Part shown: in pieces, positions 24,901-34,665 of the stretch
Position numbering within the stretch: position 1 is the stretch's first letter
How the letters are laid out: each line of letters begins with the position of its first letter
NCBI GenBank assembly: GCA_947034885.2
Contig: OX344754.2
Location: 3,162,001 to 3,226,000, forward strand
DNA length: 64,000 bases
Direction: 5' to 3'
Origin: Thuidium tamariscinum
Lineage: Eukaryota > Streptophyta > Bryopsida > Hypnales > Thuidiaceae
Notes under the pieces: generated by a model
Databases searched by the model: none
What the model was told of the DNA's origin: nothing
The model's input: the letters and a program-made list of their open reading frames with translations, nothing else
Position numbers and translations under genes: made by a program

Positions 24901-27900
24901 ACTAAGCACCTCGCGTGTTCCCTAAGCGCGCTCCTCTCTACCCGACAACGCAACTGCATCAGGGCAAGAGCTTTTTGTATCACCTGATAGTACACGTCAT
25001 ACCAAACATCAACAGGAGAAGGCAACACATCATCTTCACATCGGCACTACACTACCATCGATTGAATCGTGCGGAAATCATGGCGACTTCAAACACACGA
25101 ATATACACTTGGAAGGACCACCTCCATTTCAGTCTTCTAGGCCACAGATGCTGCGCAGCGATATTGGGAAAGCAGTCGAAGGTTCACTAGTGGCGGCATC
25201 GGGCACCATCACGGACCCCCTTCCAGTTCGATTTCTTCACAACCCCGACACGGATGTTCCCCATTGTTTGTCCAGCATTGGCAATTGGCAAGTGGGCTTG
25301 GCGATCCACTCGTATGTGGAACCTAAATGCCAGAAACTGATGTATGTTGTTCTCCAGCAGGATGGAAGAGAGATTCATATTCCTCGTGGAAAACTGGAGC
25401 ACATTCAAGAGGCAACAAATCAAGGACAAAGCGAGCATACAACTAATGGAACTTCACTATCTATACCAAATATTTGATGTCACCCGTCTTCTTTGAGAAG
25501 TGCAGATACCGCGGACTATGTGGAGGGATCTTCAAATGACAACGCTATGCCTCCAACATCAATTCCTGCCATGAACCCATTGCAAGCTCGCCACATGAAT
25601 GCATCTATTTTCAGTAGTGACGGTTGACTATCATGCAACTTGCCCTTCCTTTACGCATCTGCTCATGTAGAAAACGCTCCCTACAAGTCCTCATTTCCCG
25701 GCAACTTGGCCTTCGGTTCCAACGCTCGACTTCCTGTTGTACCAGCGTGCCAAGGCTCGTAGTCATCGATGAGAAGGATTGAAGGCGATGACAACTTCCT
25801 CCCCCCTTTTGACGACCTATTTCAAGAAATTGTGGCAAATGCGCGAGCAACAACAAAGGGAAGCTCTTCGATCAAGCCATCGTGTGGCGAAGGTGGTTCC
25901 GGAACGCGGCTATCGAGCCCCACCCTGCAGCGAGGATATACTACCATCACTAGCGGCTTCGACGCCAACTACAAATTTCCACCCCGCCATTAGTAACAAG
26001 GAAGTGACCGTTGGACGGACATTCAGGTGCAATGATGATGGCGGAACCTCTGCAAAACGCGGCTCAAGACGTGAACCTTTGACATCAGTTGCAGGGGCAC
26101 ATGATTCTACAAGCCCACCAAAAGAAATTGCCAACAAGACAACCGTTGCGGCGTCCATTAAGCCGGAAGCAAATCAGCAAGACTGTAATCACAACATTCC
26201 TACAAGTGGAGCTCGTGCTTCACAGAGGCATAGGCCAGGTACTAAAGCTGCAGAGGCTGCAGCTTTTGCGAGCAGATTCATAGAGACGACATGGACAAGA
26301 GCTTATGACACCTACATTCATAATCGTGTGCGCTTTACAGGACCTACGCCAGGCCCTGCGTTTCCTTATCGGCGGATGACTTCAAAAGTGGAATTATTTC
26401 GGCGCTTTTGGAGTGACAAAACCATAGAACGCATATGTAAAGAAACTAATAGATACGCTAGCGAGGTCGACCTGGACACAAGGTTGCCATTGGGAGGTGC
26501 TCATTGGTGGGCTCTGACACCTATGGAATTGCATGCGTTTTTTGGAATATCATTCATGATGAGCATGAAGCGGGAATCTAATCATAGATCCTACTGGAAA
26601 AAAAAATTCCCTTTCTCTACTATCACACGATTGCTAGGACGATGTCGCATGGTCGCTTCGAGGATGTCACACGCTGCCTTCATATCTATGATGACACAAC
26701 ACTTGATGGAGAAGATGTGCCTTTGGATGTGGCGAAACTGGCAAAATTAGGCTGGCTACTCATAGAAATGCAAGTGAAGTGTAAGTTGAATTGGAACTTG
26801 TACAAGGATTTGACGGTGGATGAGTCAATGATTTTCTACAAAGGGAAATACTGCCCTATTCGACAATACATCCCGAAGAAGCCGACGAATGGGGATCAAA
26901 ATCTGGTGTCTGGAAGATGCGCAAAAGAAATATGTCTACGACTTCAATGTATACACAAGGTCACTGCGACGAGCTCTTCGGAGAGGAAGCGGAGTTAGAG
27001 GTGCAAAGACTGGTTACAAAGTAGTCATGTTGCTCATGGCAGGTTTGCATGGTCGTGGGCACATTGTTGTAACCGATTGTTACTTCACATCAGTAAAATT
27101 GACGGAAGATTTAGCAGCACTCACTACTAAAAAAACGGTGACCAAATTAACAAAACATCAACAATTTTTTGTTGAAATGGATACTGCATTGTCCATTTTC
27201 ACATTTTTTTGTTGATTCTAGTACACATTGTCAAAATCAACACTTTTTTTGATGATTTGGATACTACAATTCAAAAGTAACATAAAAATCAACATTTTTT
27301 TGTTCATTTTCACATATATGTGTCTCAAATTAGTTTGTTTTTTTGAATCACCATAGTTAGTGTTCTATGCACAATACTTTTTTATTTTTTTAAATTCATC
27401 ATTCACTATTTAGTATTGTGTAAAATCAGCAGACTTCAAAAGTCATTTTGTCATAGAAAAAGAACTTCTTTCAAAAATATTGAACTCTGAAAAGTTGGGG
27501 AATCGAACAATCTTTCATCTCAAAAAAATCTTTTGCAATTTGGAGTCTTCAATAAAAAGTTATGAATAAATTTGAGAGGTAGTGTTTTAAAATGTTAAGA
27601 ATTTTTTTTGTAAAATTAATTTTTTCAATAAATTTGGGACTAATGAAAGTTGTAGAATCAATATATCTTTCACCTCCAACATTATTTTTGAAATTTAAAT
27701 CTTCTAATCAAAAGTTATGAACAAAAATCAGAGAGGAGTAAAAATGGACATTCTTTTTTACATTTTTAAACACCTTCTCTGATTTTTGTCCAGAATTTTT
27801 AATTGAAAGATCTAAATCTTAATTGGATTGTTGCAGGTGAAAGATATCTTCATCTTACAACTTTCATTGGTCCAAAGGTTTTTTTGAAAAGTTTATATAC

Positions 27901-28129
27901 TAGGACAAAATCGCCACTAAAGTCCACTAACTTTTGATGGAAAAAAAGTCAAAGAATAATATAATTAAAATTATATGTCTCAACTCCAAATTCAAATACT
28001 ACTGTGTAAGTATAATTTTAATCCTTTTGTTCCTTTATAAGCCTTTGGAGTCTTAATTTTACAATGTAGATTACTTTTTAAAATTAAATCATCACAAATC
28101 GGATTTTTGAAAAGTCAGCAGACTTTAGG

Positions 28130-28450
28130 GGCAATTCAAACCTAGTAAAAGAACTTTTTTGGAAAAACCTTTAACTAAAAGAAGTTGATAAATAAAGTCT
28201 TATTTCACCTCCAACAATTTTTTTGAGATTTGGATCTTCCAATCAAAAGTTATGGACAAAAATCAGAGTGGGAGTTTGAAAATTTTAAAAATAAATGTTC
28301 ATTTTCACCCCTCTTTGATTTTTGTTCATAACTTTTGATTGGAAGATCCAAATCTCAAAAAAATTGTTGGAGGTGAAAGAATACTTTATTTATCAGCTTT
28401 ATATAGTTGAAAGTTTTTCCAAAAAGTTGTTTTACTAGGTTTGAATCGCC
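28130..28450. repeat. Long internal inverted repeat in CACTA copy 1
   Basis: The left arm (about 28130-28285: GACTTTAGGGGCAATTCAAA ... CACCTCCAACAATTTTTTTG ... TTTGGATCTTCCAATCAAAA) is mirrored by the right arm (about 28305-28455: TTTTGATTGGAAGATCCAAA ... GTTGGAGGTGAAAG ... CTAAAGTCTTCTGAC). The arms are about 150 bases and nearly perfect over most of their length, with a short loop, so a transcript would form a long hairpin. Confidence 0.8.
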
Positions 28451-28544
28451 TCTAAAGTCTTCTGACTTTAAAAAAGAATTGAAAAACCCGAAAGAACTAT
28501 CTAAATACATTTCTACTTCTTGAACACTCACACATCTTGAGTGC

Positions 28545-28620
28545 TTGGTGCCTTGCCAAGAGCCTTGGCCTCCAACCATGAGGTCACGAGTTCAAACCTT
28601 GGTGGCCTCATTTCCTTAGT
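28545..28620 (+). repeat. tRNA-like module inside CACTA copy 1
   Basis: The text CCATGAGGTCACGAGTTCAA followed by ACCTTGGTGGCC resembles the T-arm and B-box of a tRNA (GAGTTCAAACC). It lies about 40 bases after TGCCAAGAGCCTTGGCC, which is weakly A-box-like. The sister element at 32228-32300 keeps GCGGGTTTAAACCCCGG here. No complete cloverleaf could be folded by eye, so this is a tRNA-derived fragment at most. Confidence 0.4.
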
Positions 28621-29611
28621 AGGTGCCATGTGGCAATTGCATAGCTTGCCATGTATTTGTTGTCCACGTGGCATTACCCTAGAGGTTCAAATTTTTTATG
28701 AATGTTTAAAACATATTTTTTTAAAAAGGTCCAAATTAACAAAAAAAATGAACACTTTTTTGTTAAAATTTGACATTTTTTTGTTAAGAAATCAACACTT
28801 TTGTGTTCAAAAGTACCCAAATTAATACGTCCAAATCAACAAAAAAAATCAACACTTGTGTATTGAGTTTTGTTAATTTGGTCACTGTTTTTTTCTACTA
28901 GTGACTGCGGATGTTCGCCACTGGCAGAGTGATGCCTAATTGTGTTGGCCTACCGAAAGTCCTAGCTCAACAACACTTGTTCGCCAATGCAGCGCAAGGT
29001 ATAATAGCTTGGCGTATGCATGCAAGCCGGAAAATGAGCTACGTTGTTTGGGTGGATTGCAGACCCTTTCTACTGTTGTCATCCTTTTACACACCGTTGC
29101 CGCATTTGGGTGAGCCTTGGCCTAATGTTACCCGAAGAATTAATGGTGAAGAAGTGCAAATTGAAACCTCTCCAGTGCACAAAGGATACACAAAATTCAT
29201 GCGAGGTGTCGATGTTGCTGATCAAATGAGAGGTGTCTATTTTTCTCAGACAAGAAGTTAGAAATGGTGGCACATGTTGTTTTATTATTTGCTGGATACG
29301 AGTGCTGTGAATTGCTACATTTTATATGAGGCGATGTGTGAGCGCTTGGTTTAGGCACCCATTCCTCGCAGAGACTTTCAACTGCGCTTTGCGGAAGCGT
29401 TGTGCAAGCCTTGGACTGAACATCGGGGTTGCGTTTCTCGTTTTTGACTAGCAGTGCTAGCGGTTCATTCTCTTGTGCGTACAATTAAGAGGAGGAAGTG
29501 CAGGTTCTGTTTTTCCAAGCGCCGAACCAACTTGTGTTGCCTACAATGCGGAGGTGTGTATTTGCATATGTGTGACTACTTCACAAGTAGTCACTATTCT
29601 TTGCGTCGGTG

Positions 29612-30794
29612 AAAGAAGTTAGTGCTTGTCGTCGCAGTTGGACGTGCTTGTGGTGACAATAGACTTGGTGGATGGGGAGTCACACCTGCCTGGAAGGGAG
29701 TGCTATGTTTGGAAGACTGAGTAGTGGAGGCAAAGCTCTAGGTGTCCTTCAAAATTTGTGCATGCGAAGACATGCTTTCCGTACGATGTCAATGGCAGAG
29801 GTCTCTGGCACTATTTTTTTCAACGCTCCTAAATTCGAAGAGTGCCGTCTTTGAAACCAAACTAATTTTCTAGTACTTCTTGCGGGGAGAGACGTTGATC
29901 AAAGAAGCGTTGCTGGCATTTATGTAGCCTTCAAGACAGGTTGACATTGGCAAATAGCTTCAGGAAACTGCAGTTGTGAAGTGCTAAATGCCAACGCGAA
30001 AGTCTACAAGTTTGGAGTGATGTAGGGTACCTCTACATTGCAGGTTCCCGTACCGTCGATGACATTGGAAGTCTAGCAGGCGAAGCGAGTGTTACCGAAA
30101 TCCTTCACACCGTAGTCCAACGTTACGACGGAGGCGGAATGTGAGGTCTGTCTGAGAATTCACAAGTACACATCCCTCAGAGGCAATTACCACTTCCGTG
30201 TGGTATTATATGTCCCGTTGAAAATCACGGGACTGATCACTGTATGTATATGCTGACATGGTTTCTTGACAGGAGATGAAGCGAAGTGGAGTCCAAAAAT
30301 ACAATATAGAAGTTGGCGGAGAAGGACAAGCATGGACTGCGCAAGTCAATTACATTCAAGTTTTGTTCATGTATTATACATTCACACAGCGTCAGTGGTT
30401 TTGCATGTTATACTGTTTCCAGTTTCCAGTTGTGTATGTCAATAAGCTTCGACATAGATCTTCACTGACTAGGGTGTCATGATTTTGTGCATTGTGGAGC
30501 AGGGGGAGAGTCACAAGAGATCTGACTTCACTGTATTCACTTGACAATGCCGAGGAGAAGGCCATACTTAGGTTTCAATGGGGTAGGCGTGGGCGTTGAA
30601 TTCGCTTCTTCATGACGATTGTAGGCAGTGCACAACAGGGAGAAACACATTCTTGTTTGATGCACTAGTGCGAGTGAAGGAAAGACACAAGTGTGAATGG
30701 AAACTTGTACACGATGTTGTGGACTTTCAAAAGTGGAGGACATAATAACTGCAAACTTCATGTAGACGGCGATTAGCTTCTTTAATTTTCCTTG
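29612..30794 (+). other. 3' non-coding part of the piggyBac-like element
   Basis: Balanced base composition like that of the transposase segment, but open frames are short (up to 94 codons) and unrecognised. It probably represents untranslated or decayed sequence downstream of the transposase. Confidence 0.35.
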
Positions 30795-31794
30795 GGTCAC
30801 TACTAGAAAAATAGTGACCAAATTAACAAAACATCAACAATTTTTTGTTGAAGTGGATACTGCATTGTCCATTTTCACATTTTTTTGTTGATTCTAGTAC
30901 ACATTGTCAAAATCAACACTTTTTTTTGTTGATTTGGATACTGCAATTTAAAAGTAACAAAAAAATCAACACTTTTTTGTTCACTTTCACATATATGTGT
31001 CTCAAATTAGTTTTCTTCATTTGAAAAATGTTTGAATCACCATAGTTAGTGTTCTATGCACAATACTTTTTTTTTTTTTAAATTCATCATTTACTATTCG
31101 GTATTGTGTAAAATCAGTAGACTTCAAAGGTCATTTTGTCATAGAAAAAGAACTTTTTTCAAAAAACTTTGAACAAAAAAAAGTTGGGGAGTCAAACAAT
31201 CTTTCATCCCCAAAAAACCGTTTGCAATTTGGAGTGTTCAATCAAAAGTTATGAATAAATTTCAGAGGCAGTGTTATAAAATGTTAAGAATTTTTTTTGT
31301 AAAATTAATTTTTTCAATAAATTTGGGACTAATGAAAGTTGTAGAATCAATATATCTTTCACCTCCAACAATTTTTTTGAGATTTAGATATTCCAATCAA
31401 AAGTTATGAACAAAAATTAAAGAAAAGTAGAAATGGACATTTTTTTTTACATTTTTAAACACCTTCTCTGATTTTTGTCCATACCTTTTAATTGAAAGAT
31501 TTAAATCTTAATTGGATTGTTGCAGGTGAAAGATATCTTCATCTTACAACTTTCATTGGTCCAAAGGTTTTTTTGAAAAGTTTATATATTAGGACAAAAT
31601 CGCCACTAAAGTCTACTGACTTTTGATGGGAAAAACGTTAAAGAATAATATAATTAAAATTATATGTCTCAACTCCAAATTCAAATATAAGTGTAATTTT
31701 AATCCTTTTGTTTCTTTATAAGCCTTTGGAGTCTTAATTTTACAATGTAGATTACTTTTTAAATTAAATCATCACAAATCGGATTTTTGAAAAG

Positions 31795-32150
31795 TCATCA
31801 GACTTTAGGGGCGATTCAGACCTAGTAAAAGAACATTTTTGGAAAAACTTTGAACTAAGGAAAGTTGAGAAGTAAAGTCTTCTTTCACCTCCAACAATTT
31901 TTTTGAGATTTGGATCTTCCAGTCAAAAGTTATGAACAAAAATCAGAGAGGGAGTTTGAAAATTTAAAAAATAAATGTTCATTTTCACCCCTCTCTGATT
32001 TTTGTCCATAACTTTTGACTGGAAGATCCAAATCTCAAAAAAATTGTTGGAGGTGAAAGAAGACTTTATTTCTCAACTTTCTTTAGTTCAAAGTTTTTTT
32101 TTAAAAGCTGTTTACTAGGTCTGAATTGCCTCTAAAGTCTTCTGACTTTA
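31795..32150. repeat. Long internal inverted repeat in CACTA copy 2
   Basis: The left arm (31795-31965: CTTCTTTCACCTCCAACAAT, GGATCTTCCAGTCAAAAG, AATCAGAGAGGG) is mirrored by the right arm (31988-32150: CCCTCTCTGATTTTTGTCCA, CTTTTGACTGGAAGATCC, TTGTTGGAGGTGAAAGAAG). The match is close to perfect over about 150 bases. A second, weaker foldback (ATATCTTTCACCTCC ... GGTGAAAGATATC) lies at 31345-31590. Confidence 0.85.
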
Positions 32151-32227
32151 AAAAAGAATTGAAAAAAACCCGAAAGAACTATCTAAATACATTTCTACTT
32201 CTTCAACAAGCACACATCTTAAGTGCT

Positions 32228-32300
32228 TGGTGCCTTGGCAAGAGCCTTGGCCTTCAACCACGAGGTTGCGGGTTTAAACCCCGGTGGCCTCATTTCCTCA
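32228..32300 (+). repeat. tRNA-like module inside CACTA copy 2
   Basis: CCACGAGGTTGCGGGTTTAA followed by ACCCCGGTGGCC looks like the T-arm end of a tRNA, with a self-complementary GGGTTTAAACCC. It matches the module at 28545-28620 in the sister element. Not a complete tRNA gene. Confidence 0.4.
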
Positions 32301-32594
32301 ATAGTCGCCATGTGGCAGTTGGATAGGCCACCATGTGGCACCTCCCTAGAGGTTGAAAATTTTTATGAATTTTTTAAAATATATTTTAGAAAAAGGTCCA
32401 AATTAACAAAAAAATCAACATTTTTTTGTTAGAAAATGAACACTTTTTTGTTAAAATTTGACATTTTTTTGTTAAAAAATCAACACTTTTGTGTTCAAAA
32501 GTACCCAAATTAACATGTCCAAATTAACAAAAAAAATCAACACTTTTGTGTTGAGTTTTGTTAATTTGGTCACTATTTTTTTCTACTAGTGGGT

Positions 32595-33410
32595 GTAGGC
32601 ATTAGAAAGACTATGCCTTTTTGATGTTGTAAATACATGTTTCATAATTGTATAACCACCATGTCCAAAAGAAATCACGTAAGGGAGTTTGTATTGTTTC
32701 AATTTGCCATGAATTGTACAACGTGTTTTCGTTTGAAGTGTGGATCGACCGGCCTCTCCTGCTTCACAGGAGGTGCTAAAGGTAGGTCGACTTGCAAAAA
32801 TGTGGCAGCGAGGAATGTGCAAGAGAATGTGGTCGTTGCTGAGCCTTGCAGACGTCAACATGACAATGGAGAGGAATATTTAATGTCTCATAGGACCTTG
32901 AGCCTTCCACATGGCAACGGGGAGCACCTTCTCCAATACAATATTCATTACTATATTTGTAGTCGGGCATCACGGCGGTCTGGGCAGTTCTTTCACAAAT
33001 CATTCCATTCAAGCAGTTTTCTGCACACCACCTCATTACAAGATCAGCAACTCTGCACTTGTGGAACTCAAAAATATGGAATGAACACAGTTTGCTCGTC
33101 ACTCTCTTGCTACGCTCACATAATTTTCCATGAATTTTTCTGAACATTTGTGGACATGTTCTGATGTGTTGATGTCGGAAGTCCCCTGCTGCCCGTCGAG
33201 GTCAGCACCTCACATTTTGCAATCAAACCTCATGATCTTGAAGTACTGAAGCCTTCAACTGGGTTTTTTTTCATTCTTGTCCACTATCTGTGGTAACAAA
33301 GGAGATCATACGGCTACTTCAGGGATTCTGAAGATCAATCGCCACATTTGCACGTTTGAATTCTTTCTGTGTCTGTTTCTCCGTCCTCAAAGACTTGCAA
33401 CGCTCCAGGG
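32595..33410 (+). other. Right non-coding end of the piggyBac-like element
   Basis: An open frame of 168 codons (32637-33143) runs here, with an overlapping 123-codon frame on the other strand. Neither has a domain I recognise. The segment ends at the CGCTCCAGGG terminus at 33410. Function of the frames is unknown and probably none. Confidence 0.35.
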
Positions 33411-33414
33411 TTAA

Positions 33415-34062
33415 TTCATACTTCAATGCAAGTTGGCTACATTCTCAAGAAATTTCAAACCATTTGAAATTGTACAACATATAGGAAAAAATAAGTAAAT
33501 AGAAAAAAATAAAAGATGAGCCAAAATAATAAATTGTGAACATTTTATTCATATAATTGAAAATTTTCAATCCCAATGGTCAAAATGTTGTAATAATCAA
33601 TCTACACCTTCTGTTTTCATTTTTTTCCAAAAATATGAAAAATTGAATTAAATGAAGAATTTCAAACTTTTTTTGTACTGTAGAGATTTTGTAACTGGCC
33701 GCAAACTACCCCAAACTCAAAATCTTCATAACTTTTGACTCACTAATTGGAATGGATTGATTCAAATCTTCCCATGTCTATATAAACCTAAAGAACCAAT
33801 TTGAAATTTCACTTTTAAGAAAAAAGTTTTTTTGAAGAAGTTTTTTCAGTTGTCCGAGCTGCCCACCAATTAAAGAAAATAATATATCCTGCCATAACTT
33901 TTTAACCGTGAAGTCAAAAGTTATGAAAATTGTCGGGCCTTAAAACTACTCCTTGGGCACACATTTTATCAAAAATTGAAAGAAGAAAAATAAAACCTCC
34001 ATCCGTAGTGAGCTACCCAAAAAATTTATAATCTCAAAAAACGTTGTTCAGGGCTTTAGGGG
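33415..34062. mobile_element. TTAA-bounded non-coding repeat, copy E (partial)
   Basis: The right edge CAGGGCTTTAGGGG is followed by TTAA (34063-34066), as in the other copies. The left edge is unclear and may abut the TTAA of the piggyBac-like element at 33411. It contains CTTCATAACTTTTGACTCAC and CATAACTTTTTAACCGTG phrases typical of the family. Non-coding. Confidence 0.4.
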
Positions 34063-34665
34063 TTAAGAGGGATTTTGTTTGTAGGCAATTATAGAATCTC
34101 TACTCTAAGGTAAACTTGAAGTTCTTTATTTTACTAAAATTTCAATATTTATTGAAAAAATTTATATAATGCAGATTGTTTATTATAATATAATTATGAC
34201 CATTGGAATTGGCATTTTTCAATTCCATAACTAACTCTTAACAATTTAGTATTCTTAACCATTCTCTACTTCTTTATACTTATTCCTACAACATAGTATG
34301 GAAAGTTTCAAGTTGAAGGGTCTACATATTTTGGAGTAAAATGTTTGAAAGATAAAATCCAACCATTTGGGAAGAATTGAAAACACTTCTTTTTGAAATT
34401 CAAGCATCATGATTCTACAATTGATAAGGTTTATTATTTTGAAATTTTAGGAGGGTACGTATTACTACAACAAATTAACTAAAAGATCCCATAACTGGAT
34501 TTGTTTTAAAATAATCATGGATGAAGATTTTAGAGTTGCTTTAAGGACTAGTATTTTGGGTCTCTGTACATGATAGAACTCTAGAAGTTAACTACAATTG
34601 ATTGAATCTTGATTTATCCAGATTTTGATTTTTAGACCAAGTTGTGGAAATATGCAAATTGTTTG

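Larger units (their letters stand above)
27122..28903. mobile_element. Non-autonomous CACTA element inserted in the piggyBac transposase, copy 1
   Basis: It starts CACTACTAAAAAAACGGTGA and ends TCACTGTTTTTTTCTACTAGTG. ACT flanks it at 27119-27121 and 28904-28906. Removing the element and one ACT returns the transposase frame ALRMFATGRVMP exactly, which proves a recent, clean insertion into a gene. The interior carries long inverted repeats and a tRNA-like module near 28545-28620. It is a sister of the copy at 30798-32591. No transposase of its own. Confidence 0.92.
25079..29611 (+). pseudogene. piggyBac transposase (DDE_Tnp_1_7 type), broken
   Basis: Segments in order: 25779 to about 26640 (N-terminal basic region, then KVELFRRFWSDKTIERIC and GGAHWWALTPMELHAFFGI), 26642 to about 26890 (GRFEDVTRCLHIYDD, LTVDESMIFYKGK) and 26889-27121 (GIKIWCLEDAQKKYVYDFNV, IVVTDCYFTS). 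It continues after a CACTA insertion from 28907 (RVMPNCVGLPK, GVDVADQMRGVYFSQ, KWWHMLFYYLLDTSAVN) and finishes with a Cys-rich tail ending at 29611 (KCRFCF..LCCLQCGG..HMCDYF). The three catalytic Asp codons survive, at 26819, 27075 and within GVDVADQM near 29211-29222. Breaks are frameshifts near 26640 and 26885, the 1.8-kb CACTA insertion, and in-frame stops after YFSQTRS, after ERLV and after CVSRF. An upstream frame at 25109-25474 may be an N-terminal exon, but that is unproven. The order of motifs and the C-terminal Cys-rich domain fit the piggyBac family well. It cannot make a full enzyme as it stands. Confidence 0.85.
30798..32591. mobile_element. Non-autonomous CACTA element, copy 2
   Basis: It starts CACTACTAGAAAAATAGTGA and ends TCACTATTTTTTTCTACTAGTG, with inverted similarity continuing inward through CCAAATTAACAAAA. 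GGT flanks both ends (30795-30797 and 32592-32594). Over its 1.8 kb it is highly similar to copy 1, including two successive foldbacks (31345-31590 and about 31795-32150) and the tRNA-like module. Its ends are closer to a CACTA consensus than those of copy 1. Confidence 0.92.
17681..33410 (+). mobile_element. Decayed piggyBac-like element with nested CACTA insertions
   Basis: The left end is TTAA (17677-17680) followed by CCCTAGAGTGTGT. The right end is ACGCTCCAGGG followed by TTAA (33411-33414), whose inverse reads CCCTGGAGCGTTG. The ends agree over the first dozen bases only, then diverge, which is normal for piggyBac elements with short terminal repeats. Between them is a broken piggyBac transposase (about 25.8-29.6 kb) on the plus strand. 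Three CACTA elements with 3-bp target duplications interrupt it, and AT-rich repeats fill much of the rest. After subtracting the dated insertions the host element would still be long. Pairing these two particular ends is inference. Confidence 0.55.

Noticed and set aside
25910-26158. Minus-strand frame opposite the piggyBac transposase
   Set aside because: Shadow of the plus-strand coding region; no independent support.
28545-28620. Functional tRNA gene
   Set aside because: Only a T-arm-like half is recognisable; acceptor and anticodon arms do not pair by eye.
32637-33143. 168-codon plus-strand frame near the piggyBac right end
   Set aside because: No recognisable domain, and an overlapping long frame exists on the other strand. 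Left as non-coding element interior.
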